Part shown: one piece after another, positions 1 to 7,514 of the stretch | How the letters are laid out: the number at the start of each line of letters is the position of its first letter | Position numbering within the stretch: position 1 is the first letter of the stretch | Source of the DNA: UBA2450 sp045132035 | Lineage (GTDB): Bacteria; Bacillota_I; Bacilli_A; RFN20; CAG-826 | Assembly (NCBI GenBank): GCA_045132035.1 | Contig: JBGURM010000034.1 | Span: 1-12,215 of the forward strand | DNA length: 12,215 nucleotides | Direction of reading: 5' to 3' | Notes under the pieces: model-generated | The model's input: the letters and a program-made list of their open reading frames with translations, nothing else | Databases searched by the model: none | What the model was told of the DNA's origin: nothing | Translations under genes and position numbers: made by a program

Positions 1-909
1 GCGTTCAATCTTCCTTGTTTCAAAGGGTTAGATAGAATGATGTCATATCTTCCTGGTAAGTATTTATATAATAAAGTATCAAAAAAAGAAAAATATGATA
101 TCGAGATTGGCTATTGTTGGAGAAACCCTACTATCGCGATATCCAATTCCACTAATAAAGACGCAAAACATATCATTGTTACACACGGACAAAATCCAGG
201 AAAAGAATATTATTTAAAAAATGACGCCTTATTAGCGTGCTCAACTTTTAATATGAATTATTTCGGAGGAATGATTGAACATAAAGTTCCTATCTATCGT
301 TTTTCTAATGTATTTGATGAGAATAAGATTATTGAAAAAGCAAAAGAAGACGCTCCTATTACAAAAGATAAAGATAGATTTCTTTTCATTACTGTTGGTA
401 GATTAACCATAGAAAAAGGTTTAGATAGAATGATGAACGCTGCAATTAAGCTATATAAAGAAGGATATGACTTTGATATATGGCATGTTGGGGAAGGTTA
501 TTATAGAAAAAATATTGAAGAACTAATTAAAGAAAGCAAGTTAGAAAGCAAGGTAAAACTTGTAGGAAGTCAATCCAATCCATATAAATTCATTAAACAA
601 GCTGATTGTTTAGTGTGTGCTTCAGTCTTTGAAGGTTATTCCACTACTTGTGTTGAATCTTGCATCCTAGAAGTTCCATTTATCACTACCGATATAAGCG
701 GAGCAATTGATATTGTTGACGAATCAAAAGGCGGAAAAGTATTCCCTAATACCGAAGAAGGAATCTATGAGGGAATAAAATATGTTTTAGATCATAAAAA
801 CGAACTGAATAGTTGGAAAAGCAATCTAAAAACAACAAAGGAAGTTTTCTATAAAGAAAATCGAAAAAAAGCGTTATTAGAGATTTTAAATAAGATAGAC
901 AATCAATAG
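1..909 (+). CDS. GT4-family glycosyltransferase, 5' end cut by window edge
   Basis: Likely transfers a sugar from a nucleotide-sugar donor to a lipid-linked or growing polysaccharide at the cytoplasmic membrane face. The frame is open from base 1, and the first ATG (37) has no good SD site. The text around it (NLPCFKGLDRMMSYLPGKYL) looks like the interior of the N-terminal acceptor domain, so the true start probably lies tens of codons outside the window. The C-terminal donor-binding Rossmann domain is complete. Counting from base 1, it has a GRLTIEKG segment (about R134 and K139, the usual diphosphate-contacting Arg/Lys) and the retaining-GT EX7E motif in FEGYSTTCVES (about E211 and E219). 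It stops with TAG at 907. A Wzx-like flippase and another GT4 enzyme follow on the same strand, which suggests capsule, exopolysaccharide or wall glycopolymer synthesis. The sugar and linkage cannot be read from the sequence. Confidence 0.9.
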   Translation, partial: AFNLPCFKGLDRMMSYLPGKYLYNKVSKKEKYDIEIGYCWRNPTIAISNSTNKDAKHIIVTHGQNPGKEYYLKNDALLACSTFNMNYFGGMIEHKVPIYRFSNVFDENKIIEKAKEDAPITKDKDRFLFITVGRLTIEKGLDRMMNAAIKLYKEGYDFDIWHVGEGYYRKNIEELIKESKLESKVKLVGSQSNPYKFIKQADCLVCASVFEGYSTTCVESCILEVPFITTDISGAIDIVDESKGGKVFPNTEEGIYEGIKYVLDHKNELNSWKSNLKTTKEVFYKENRKKALLEILNKIDNQ

Positions 910-925
910 ATGAAAGTTATTTTAC

Positions 926-954
926 TTTACTGATTAGAAAGTTACATATATAAT
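926..954 (+). promoter_or_regulatory. Sigma-A-type promoter for the flippase gene
   Basis: A -35 element TTTACT (926-931, 4 of 6 to TTGACA), a 17-bp spacer and a perfect -10 TATAAT (949-954) give a predicted start near 961, about 20 bases before the ATG at 981. The flippase, and probably the overlapping GT gene, can therefore be transcribed independently of the upstream glycosyltransferase. Confidence 0.6.
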
Positions 955-980
955 CTATAAAGAATTTTTTACAAAAAATT

Positions 981-2744
981 ATGAGCAAATTAAAAATTAG
1001 TGACGAGACTAATATCGACCGTATAGAACATAAAAGCAAGAAGAACATGGCCATTGGCACGATTGTTGGTTATCTTGCTATTTTAGTTAGTATTGTACAC
1101 GGCTTAGTTCTCACTCCAATGATTATCACAAGCGTTGGAGTTGATAACTATGGTTTATATGGCGTTGCAACAACCTTGGCTGCTCTTTTCTTGATGGATT
1201 TTGGTTTAAACACCACTACTGAGACATATTTAGCCAAACTTAGAGCAAGCGGAAATAAAGATAAGGTTCAAAGATTTTTGGCCACTATCTTTAGAATCTA
1301 TTTGATTCTATCAATTCTATTTATTTTAGCTATTACCGCTTTATATTTCTTAGCTCCAATCATTTATCGTTCATCATATACACCAGAACAAATTGAGACA
1401 TTAAGAATCTTAATTATCATTGTTGGTGGTTATTCTTTAGTTAGTTTCCCAACAAATACTTTCCAAAGTGTTATTACAACATATGAAAAATTTGGCTGGA
1501 ACAAGTTTGCAGAACTAATTCAAAAACTCATCTATCTTGGCTTAACAATATTATGTATTGAATATCCTGATTGGGATATCAATCAAAGAATCATTGGTAT
1601 TACCGCTGTTAACGCTGGTAGCGGCGTAATCGCAATCATCATGAGATTCTTCTATATGAGATACTATTTAGGAATCAAACTTGATGTAAGACTCAAGATG
1701 GACGCCGATAAAAAGGAAATCAAATCCATTCTATTGTTCTCGGCTTGGGGATTAATTATCGCGGTTCTTACACGTTTAGTGTTTAATATTACTCCTTCTA
1801 TCTTAGGAACTGTTTCTAGTAGTGACCAAGTTTCTATGTTCATGTTAGTTAACACAATTGAAGGCTATGTTTATATGTTTGGAGCAATGACTGGCACTTT
1901 CTTTATGGCCAAAGTTGCTCGACTAGAATCTACTGGATCTCCTGAAGAAAAAAGAAAGAAACTACAGGCTTTAGCCGCTAAGATTGGTAAACTACAATTC
2001 TTTGTTATTGCCTTAATCATCTTTGGTTTTGCAACAGTTGGTCAAGAATTCATCTCTTTCTGGCTTAGAGATACATTACCAACTAACCCAGACTTCGCTA
2101 ACATCTATTGGTGTATTCTTGCCATATGCGCCTATGAACTAGTTCGTATTCCAGAATTACCAATTTATAATGCGATGTTAACTGAAGGTCATATCAAACC
2201 ACTTGCAATTAACACAATTATCAAGGTTACTATCAATATTGGTTTATCATTCGTTTTATCTTCATATTATGGTGCAATTGGTGCTTGTGCTGCTATTGCC
2301 GCTGCTAGAATCATTGATGTTGTATTAAATAACTTTGTCTATAAGAAATACTTAGGTATCTCTATTGGTAAGTTCTTTAAAGATGTTTACGCTAGAGGAT
2401 TGATTACAGTTGTTATTTCTTTTGGTGTCGGTTTAGCGTGTCACTTCTTTATGCCAATATCAAATAACGTCCTTAAATTCGTTGTCGATGGAGTAATATT
2501 TGTTATTCTTTATATGACTTGTACTCTCTTTATTACATTTAATAAAGATGAAAGACACTACTACGTAAATATTGCTTTTGAAATCTTACATATTAAAAAG
2601 CGTTTAGAAGTTAACGGAGTTGTTCCAGAAGTTCCAGGACCTTTCCCAGAAATCGAAGATCAACAAAAAGAAGAAGTTAACGCCACAGAAGAAAATGCTT
2701 CTAAAGAGACAAAAGAAGAAAGTGAAAATAATGGACAAGATTAA
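981..2744 (+). CDS. Wzx-like polysaccharide (oligosaccharide) flippase, MOP superfamily
   Basis: Predicted polytopic membrane protein that would translocate lipid-linked oligosaccharide units across the cytoplasmic membrane. It has 587 residues with about 12-14 hydrophobic segments in the Wzx pattern: the first helix begins near residue 25 (VGYLAILVSIVHGLVLTP), followed by the TSVGVDNYGLYGVATTLAAL region typical of Polysacc_synt proteins. It is longer than many Wzx proteins because of a charged, Glu/Lys-rich, low-complexity C-terminal tail of about 45 residues (541-587). The start at 981 has no clear SD site and directly follows an A/T hairpin. An internal ATG at residue 23 is possible but would cut off only the soluble N-terminus. 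The gene overlaps the next GT gene by 14 bases, implying coupled translation. Family assignment is strong; the substrate is unknown. Confidence 0.9.
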   Translation: MSKLKISDETNIDRIEHKSKKNMAIGTIVGYLAILVSIVHGLVLTPMIITSVGVDNYGLYGVATTLAALFLMDFGLNTTTETYLAKLRASGNKDKVQRFLATIFRIYLILSILFILAITALYFLAPIIYRSSYTPEQIETLRILIIIVGGYSLVSFPTNTFQSVITTYEKFGWNKFAELIQKLIYLGLTILCIEYPDWDINQRIIGITAVNAGSGVIAIIMRFFYMRYYLGIKLDVRLKMDADKKEIKSILLFSAWGLIIAVLTRLVFNITPSILGTVSSSDQVSMFMLVNTIEGYVYMFGAMTGTFFMAKVARLESTGSPEEKRKKLQALAAKIGKLQFFVIALIIFGFATVGQEFISFWLRDTLPTNPDFANIYWCILAICAYELVRIPELPIYNAMLTEGHIKPLAINTIIKVTINIGLSFVLSSYYGAIGACAAIAAARIIDVVLNNFVYKKYLGISIGKFFKDVYARGLITVVISFGVGLACHFFMPISNNVLKFVVDGVIFVILYMTCTLFITFNKDERHYYVNIAFEILHIKKRLEVNGVVPEVPGPFPEIEDQQKEEVNATEENASKETKEESENNGQD

Positions 2745-3828
2745 TATTTTACAAATTGTTGGTAGCATGAATAACGGAGGAGTTGAATCTTTTGTTATGA
2801 GTTATTACCGCCAACTACACGATAGATGTAAATTTACTTTTTTATGTTTTAATGATTCAAAAATGATTCCAAAAGAAGAAATAGAATCATTAGGAGGAGA
2901 AGTAATAATTGTTCCTCATGTTAAACATTTAAAAGCGTTCAATAAGGCACTAACCAAAGTCTTTGAAAAACATAAGTTTGATATCGTTCATTCTCACTTA
3001 AATACATTGAGCGTCTTTCCTTTAAGAGTGGCAAAAAAGTGTCATCAAAAAATTAGAATTGCCCACTCCCACTCCATCAGTAGTAAAAAAGAAATAAAAA
3101 GACATATTGCAAAATCAATTTTAAAACTCTTTTCTAAAAAATACGCGAATATCTATTTCTCTTGTAGCGAATTAACAGGCAGATATCAATTCGGTAATAA
3201 AACATATGATAAAGGCCAAGTAACGGTCATTAAAAACGCGATTAATCTTGAAAGGTTCAAATATAACGTAGAGAACCGAAAACGTGTAAGAAACGCCTTA
3301 AATTTAAAAGAAGACGATATCGTTATTGGTACGATTGGAAGATTTGTTGAAACCAAAAATCAAAAATATATTCTTGAAATTGCTAAAGTTAATAGAAACC
3401 TTCAGTTCTTAATTGTTGGTAATGGTCCATTACAAGAAGAATATGAGTCATTCATAAAGGAAAACAATCTTACAAATGTAAAAATTATCGTTCCTGAAAT
3501 TGATGTTGCTAACTACTATTCAGCGTTTGATACATTCATTCTTCCTTCATTCTATGAAGGCTTCCCAATCACATCATTAGAAGCTCAAACAAGCGGATTA
3601 TATATCGTTTATAGTAACTCTGTTCCTAAAGAAGGATTAATTACCGGATATGGTGAATTCATTCAAATTGATGAAGAAGGAATCAAACTTTGGAGTGAAG
3701 CTTTAAATAAGAAGCACGATAGAAAAGAAGAATTATATAAAGTCGTTAAAGAAAAAGGCTATGACATTAAAGATGCCTCTAACGAACTTTATAAGAAATA
3801 TCTAGACTTAATTGAAAAATACAAATAA
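2731..3828 (+). CDS. GT4-family glycosyltransferase (EpsF/CapM-like)
   Basis: Cytoplasmic retaining glycosyltransferase with a GT-B fold, 365 residues from the chosen start. The frame is open further upstream to 2620, but that extension is a Lys/Gln-rich shadow of the flippase tail. The ATG at 2731, preceded by a purine-rich GAAGAAAG, begins MDKINILQIVGSMNNGGVES, the canonical N-terminus of this family with its Gly-Gly loop at residues 16-17. The donor domain carries GTIGRFVETKNQ (R204 and K209), IVGNGP near residue 230, and the EX7E motif in FYEGFPITSLEAQ (E276 and E284). It overlaps the flippase by 14 bases and is followed by a strong terminator, so it is the last gene of the polysaccharide unit. 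Similar enzymes occur in exopolysaccharide and capsule clusters; donor and acceptor are not deducible here. Confidence 0.92.
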   Translation: MDKINILQIVGSMNNGGVESFVMSYYRQLHDRCKFTFLCFNDSKMIPKEEIESLGGEVIIVPHVKHLKAFNKALTKVFEKHKFDIVHSHLNTLSVFPLRVAKKCHQKIRIAHSHSISSKKEIKRHIAKSILKLFSKKYANIYFSCSELTGRYQFGNKTYDKGQVTVIKNAINLERFKYNVENRKRVRNALNLKEDDIVIGTIGRFVETKNQKYILEIAKVNRNLQFLIVGNGPLQEEYESFIKENNLTNVKIIVPEIDVANYYSAFDTFILPSFYEGFPITSLEAQTSGLYIVYSNSVPKEGLITGYGEFIQIDEEGIKLWSEALNKKHDRKEELYKVVKEKGYDIKDASNELYKKYLDLIEKYK

Positions 3829-3848
3829 GAGTGGCCACCACTCTTTTT
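3827..3848 (+). terminator. Rho-independent terminator of the polysaccharide gene unit
   Basis: Stem GAGTGG (3829-3834), loop CCA, CCACTC (3838-3843), extended by two A-U pairs and followed by five T. It begins inside the stop codon of the second glycosyltransferase. Confidence 0.85.
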
Positions 3849-3856
3849 GTTTATAA

Positions 3857-3882
3857 AAGAAAAGCGTGTTCCCACGCTTTTT
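3857..3882 (-). terminator. Terminator of the epimerase-like gene (probably bidirectional)
   Basis: Perfect 8-bp stem AAAGCGTG (3861-3868) / CACGCTTT (3873-3880) with a 4-base loop. Read on the minus strand it follows the TAA of the epimerase-like gene and is followed by TTCTTTTATAA. The plus strand also has a T-run, so it may act in both directions between the convergent genes. Confidence 0.75.
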
Positions 3883-4969
3883 AATATTTGAGTCCGTATT
3901 TTTCTTCTTCCTCAGGAGTTAATTCTCCTCTCATTGGAATAAGTTCAACTTCTCCTTTATATGAAGCAACCGACACTTTAATTGAATCGAATATCGCTGC
4001 GCTCATATCATCTTCACTAACTCCTAACGCTTTCGCGTATTTGTTATCAATGAATAAATTTAAATTCATAATGTATGGAAGATAATTGACATCGATACCG
4101 CTTTCAATACCTTTTTCTTTGTATTCTTTAACGATTCCTTTTGTGCCCATTCTCATCATCCAAGCTGGAACTCCAATAACTTTACGGTTATTTCCCATTC
4201 CTCTCGCGTCATAGACGATTCTTAAGAATTCTTTCCATGTCTTGTTATACATCGCAATTGGCCAGGCATGGAATCCTTTAAATTCAGTTCCAAGTTTTTC
4301 AATCGCACCCGCTAAAGCTTCACCAACTTGTCTAACAGTAAGCATTGCAGTGCCACCTTTTGGATACATTGTGAATGATAATTTGTCCATACCAGCAATT
4401 TGTTCAATTAAGATTGTCCAAACTGGTTTACGACCTTTTTGAGTACCAAAAATATAAGGAAGTTCAAGAACCGCTGCGTCAAAGTTTTCATCAACGAACG
4501 ATTCAACAACTTGCTCTTGTTTAACTCTACTTCTAATATATGGATTACATTCTAATACTCCACTAGGAATGACTTTACTATATCCATATTCATCTTTAAT
4601 AAGCATTGAGAAATATGATCCACAAACGACTGCTTTTTTAATTCCTACTTTTTTAGCAATAGTGAAGAGCCTTTGAATTGGATTAATATTATATTTTTCA
4701 TAGAAACTATATACAGGATGTGGACATTCTTGTCTTTCGTCAATTCCAGAAGCAAAGATAAATGCATCGCAACCTTTCATCATTTCTTCAACTTTTTCAT
4801 CACTAACTTTATTTATATCGCAGAAAGTTAAATCCATTTCTTTTGGTAAAACCGCTCCAACTGGGTTTGGAGGTAAGGCGACCGCTTTAACTTGATGTCC
4901 ACGACTGATTAAAATTTCAGCGGCTTTTGAACCAAGTAAACCATTTCCACCAACAATAAATACTTTCAT
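3881..4969 (-). CDS. NAD(P)-dependent epimerase/dehydratase-like (extended SDR) protein
   Basis: Predicted cytoplasmic oxidoreductase or epimerase of 362 residues, in the usual range for extended short-chain dehydrogenases. The N-terminus is a Rossmann dinucleotide-binding motif, MKVFIVGGNGLLGS, with GxxGxxG at residues 7-13. A CDAFIFASG segment follows near residue 67, where the cofactor-binding NAG/AAG motif normally lies. The expected catalytic region shows S118 (VVCGSYFS) and Y144, but the usual YxxxK reads Y144-IRS-R148, with Lys only at 150. It may therefore have altered catalysis or be a nucleotide-binding sensor. The start is firm: AGGAG (minus strand, about 4979-4983) lies 8-9 bases before the ATG. 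The neighbouring diguanylate cyclase stops 18 bases upstream, so the two may be co-transcribed. The substrate is unknown; sugar-nucleotide epimerase and NmrA-like roles are both possible. Confidence 0.82.
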   Translation of the reverse strand: MKVFIVGGNGLLGSKAAEILISRGHQVKAVALPPNPVGAVLPKEMDLTFCDINKVSDEKVEEMMKGCDAFIFASGIDERQECPHPVYSFYEKYNINPIQRLFTIAKKVGIKKAVVCGSYFSMLIKDEYGYSKVIPSGVLECNPYIRSRVKQEQVVESFVDENFDAAVLELPYIFGTQKGRKPVWTILIEQIAGMDKLSFTMYPKGGTAMLTVRQVGEALAGAIEKLGTEFKGFHAWPIAMYNKTWKEFLRIVYDARGMGNNRKVIGVPAWMMRMGTKGIVKEYKEKGIESGIDVNYLPYIMNLNLFIDNKYAKALGVSEDDMSAAIFDSIKVSVASYKGEVELIPMRGELTPEEEEKYGLKY

Positions 4970-4987
4970 ACATTCATTCTCCTAAAT

Positions 4988-6628
4988 TTATTTATTTTTA
5001 CGCTTCTTTTCGCGTTTATTTTGATACATCAAGTGATCAGCGTGAATCAATACATCTTCAGCGCAAGCGTCAATCTCACTATCATAAGAGGCAATACCAA
5101 GAGAAACATTAATCTCTTCCCAATCTTCCTTAGCAAAACTAGATATTTCTTTACTACGCTCGAAGAATTCCTTCTTTAGTTCTTCTCTATTTTTGTAATC
5201 TTCATCAAAAAGAATAGAGACGAATTCATCGCCACCAATACGATAAATATTGCCATGGGAGAAAACCTTACACATTAACATACTAGCGTTTTTAAGATAG
5301 ACATTTCCTTTATCATGACCATGTTTATCGTTAATTGCCTTTAAACCATCGCAGTCAAACATCGCAATAGCAAATTCAACTTTTTCATGATTGTCGATAC
5401 GTTTTTGTAATTCATTAAGAGCAATATCAAAGGAGCTCTTATTTTTAACAGAAGTCAAAGCGTCAGAGTATGCAAGGTCATTCAAACCTCCAATATAGGT
5501 GCTAAGATTATCAATCAATTTATTCATTGTGCCTATTAAAACACCTATTTCATCGTTTTTATCATAATTAAGTTTAATATCGTAATTGCCTTTATTAATT
5601 TCTTCGGCAGCGACAGTTAATTCTTTTAATGGTTTAGTTAATCTTCTAGTAAGTAAAACAGTAGCAACAGTCACAATCGTAATGACAATAAGAGCAACAG
5701 CCACAATTTGCCAAACGACTAATTGCCATGTTCCATTAATTTCTGATAAAGGAACACAAACAACAATGCTCATATTATTAGAAAGATTTAACCAATAAGA
5801 ATGTTTAGTAACCCCTTGGAAAGTATAGGAAATATGATGGTTTCCTTTAGAAAACTCATCATAAAATCCACTCGGAGCGCTTGGACGAGTTTCTTCTGGC
5901 ATATTTAAAATATCAATATATGGGTGGTAGATAATGCTGCCATTTAAATTTTCGATAATATAGGCAAAACCAGATTTTAAAAGTTTAATGTCTTTAATTT
6001 GTTCGCCCAAAGTGTGATAACTAATTTCAATGCCCACTACACCAACAAAACCATTATGACGATAAACTGGAACGTTATATGAAATAACAATCGCATCTAA
6101 ATTATCAGTAACGTATGGAGATAACCACACTGGTTCTCCGGTTTCTTTAGGAGTATAGAACCAAATACATTCATTTTGGTCATCACTAATATCGGTGACT
6201 TCGTGTTCAACAAATCCTTTGCCATCAAGGTTAGTGAACCAGAATCCTTTTTCATTTGTCACGTCACTAATTTCTGGATCAATACGATAATAATATGTTA
6301 AAACCCCGTTAGTGTTTTCGCTTGCTTTTGCAAAGAAAACCTTTGCTTCTTCGATATGTTTAGAAAATTCAGCGACATAGTTAGCTTCATCAATATCATC
6401 AAGATCTTGATCAATAAGATTAGATACTGTGTTCACTGATTGTTCAACGCTTTTAAGATAATAGTTAATGTTGTTTTTACCAGTCTGACAAAGTAACGTT
6501 ATAGACTGTTCAACGTTTCTATGCCCATTATTTGCGACATAAACAGAGCCAACAACGGCAATAACAAAAATAGCAAAAACAATTGAGATGATACTTAATA
6601 ATGTGATTTTCGTTCTAATTGAATGCAT
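4988..6628 (-). CDS. Membrane diguanylate cyclase: dCACHE sensor, HAMP, GGDEF
   Basis: Predicted to make cyclic di-GMP from two GTP in response to an extracellular small ligand. Numbered from the ATG at 6628 it has 546 residues: TM1 at about 8-33, an extracytoplasmic double-Cache region at about 35-300 (with YYYRIDPEIS and GVVGIEISYHTL segments), TM2 at about 302-327, HAMP at about 328-380 and GGDEF at about 385-542. The signature RIGGDEF is intact (GGDEF 465-469), as is the metal/substrate segment FDCDGLKAINDKHGHDKGN, so it should be active. The RxxD product-inhibition site five residues before GGDEF is absent (FSHG instead). The frame extends upstream to a TTG at 6727, but that part runs through a terminator hairpin, so MHSIRTKITLL is the likely N-terminus. 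No SD is visible; a weak -10-like TATACAT lies about 20 bases upstream, hinting at a very short leader. Confidence 0.9.
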   Translation of the reverse strand: MHSIRTKITLLSIISIVFAIFVIAVVGSVYVANNGHRNVEQSITLLCQTGKNNINYYLKSVEQSVNTVSNLIDQDLDDIDEANYVAEFSKHIEEAKVFFAKASENTNGVLTYYYRIDPEISDVTNEKGFWFTNLDGKGFVEHEVTDISDDQNECIWFYTPKETGEPVWLSPYVTDNLDAIVISYNVPVYRHNGFVGVVGIEISYHTLGEQIKDIKLLKSGFAYIIENLNGSIIYHPYIDILNMPEETRPSAPSGFYDEFSKGNHHISYTFQGVTKHSYWLNLSNNMSIVVCVPLSEINGTWQLVVWQIVAVALIVITIVTVATVLLTRRLTKPLKELTVAAEEINKGNYDIKLNYDKNDEIGVLIGTMNKLIDNLSTYIGGLNDLAYSDALTSVKNKSSFDIALNELQKRIDNHEKVEFAIAMFDCDGLKAINDKHGHDKGNVYLKNASMLMCKVFSHGNIYRIGGDEFVSILFDEDYKNREELKKEFFERSKEISSFAKEDWEEINVSLGIASYDSEIDACAEDVLIHADHLMYQNKREKKRKNK

Positions 6629-6703
6629 ATGATGTAAAAGATTTATGTATACTAAAATGATAAAGCATTTTAATAAATAAGAAAATACAAATACATAAAA
6701 TGT

Positions 6704-6725
6704 AAAAAGGGAGATTCTTCCTCCC
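6704..6725 (-). terminator. Terminator of the leader/zinc-ribbon small gene
   Basis: On the minus strand, GGGAG (6725-6721), a short loop and CTCCC (6713-6709) form a 5-6 bp stem followed by five T. It lies 30 bases past the stop of the small gene. It overlaps the upstream extension of the diguanylate cyclase frame, which argues against starting that protein there. Confidence 0.8.
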
Positions 6726-6754
6726 AATTATAAAATCCCATTATTTTGATTTAT

Positions 6755-7030
6755 TTACTTATTTGGGAATCTATCAGACCATTTGTGACCGCAGTTTTTA
6801 CATTTGAAATAACCAACTAGCTCAACAAATGAATCCTTATGTACTTCTGTAGTGGCTTCTGTTCCACATTTAGGACAAATTGATTTAACTGTTGTATCAC
6901 TACAGAAACCTCCATTAACGGCGGCTAATTGTTCTTCGCTAAGAGCGACGCCTTCTTCTTTTGCCATAGCAAGAAGTTCTTCGTTTGTTTTACATTTACG
7001 GGCCTTTCCAACTTGTTCTTTGGTTAATCC
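6755..7030 (-). pseudogene. Nif11-type double-glycine leader fused to a zinc-ribbon-like core; start codon apparently lost
   Basis: From the only in-frame ATG (6967) this encodes 70 residues. Residues 1-20 end in LSEEQLAAVNGG, a leader with the Gly-Gly cleavage site typical of peptides exported by C39-peptidase ABC transporters. Upstream of that ATG the same frame continues without a stop and still reads like a Nif11-type leader (LTKEQVGKARKCKTNEELLA), back to 7027. The codon where Met is expected is GGA (7028-7030), preceded by TAA TAA. Either the start has been lost, or translation starts at 6967 with a shortened leader. After Gly-Gly come five Cys, four of them in two CxxC knuckles (C31/C34 in CPKCG; C56/C59 in CKNCG) about 21 residues apart, like a zinc ribbon. 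No modification enzyme or exporter is in the window. It may be a RiPP-like precursor or a small zinc-binding protein; a working gene starting at 6967 cannot be excluded. Confidence 0.6.
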
Positions 7031-7132
7031 TTATTATTCCGCCCACTAAAAATGAGATGCCATAAATAATCATATTTTTTCTTTAATATATAGTACTTTT
7101 TATTCTATAAAAGATACACTTATGATAAAGTA

Positions 7133-7462
7133 AAGTTGCTCGTATATTTAGACCACAGGCGCTATGAACTAGCTAATAGCAAAGTCGACCATACGCAGGT
7201 ACACTGTGGTAAATGAGTATGTGGGATATCACACTACGTGTTAGGGTGTGATAATAGGGAAAGTATTGCCCAGTAGTGATATGAATGTCTAAGATAAATG
7301 ACGACCATTATGACACGGTCTTAGATATAAGAATATCATCGCGCTCCCTACAATTAGAAATAATTGAGCATGTGGCCATCACGAGGATGATGTAACACCA
7401 GTAGTTACGGGACTTAGTCGATAACTACATCAGGTGTTTTCATTATGGTGATGGCTTTTATT
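7133..7462 (+). ncRNA. RNA A: large multi-helix structured RNA candidate of unknown family
   Basis: About 330 bases with no plausible gene but dense pairing. Helices in order: ACCACAG 7152-7158 with CTGTGGT 7204-7210, enclosing GCTAT/ATAGC (7161-7165/7176-7180); TATCACAC 7227-7234 with GTGTGATA 7246-7253; GTGATAT 7276-7282 with ATATCAT 7333-7339, enclosing TCTAAGA/TCTTAGA (7288-7294/7319-7325); CAATTA-GAAA-TAATTG (7351-7366), a GNRA-type tetraloop hairpin; and GCCATCAC 7375-7382 with GTGATGGC 7448-7455. The last helix encloses AACACC/GGTGTT (7394-7399/7433-7438) and GTAGTTA/TAACTAC (7401-7407/7422-7428). TGATGT (7388-7393) can also pair with ACATCA (7427-7432), giving a pseudoknot or a switch. 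The final helix is followed by CTTTTATT, terminator-like. A TATGAT (7121-7126) could be the -10, with a poor -35. It may be a stand-alone RNA or the leader of the downstream gene. I could not match it to RNase P, tmRNA, SRP, T-box or a riboswitch I know. Confidence 0.55.
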
Positions 7463-7514
7463 ATCTCCTTTTGAAGGCACCACTATTAATGTGTTAAAGA
7501 AAGGAAAAGTATTA

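Noticed and set aside
2620..3828. Longer GT4 protein starting at 2620
   Set aside because: The first 37 residues are a Lys-rich frame shadow of the flippase tail; the family N-terminus begins at 2731.
4988..6727. Longer diguanylate cyclase starting with TTG at 6727
   Set aside because: The extra 33 codons run through the terminator of the upstream small gene and give no family-like sequence; MHSIRTKITLL at 6628 fits better.
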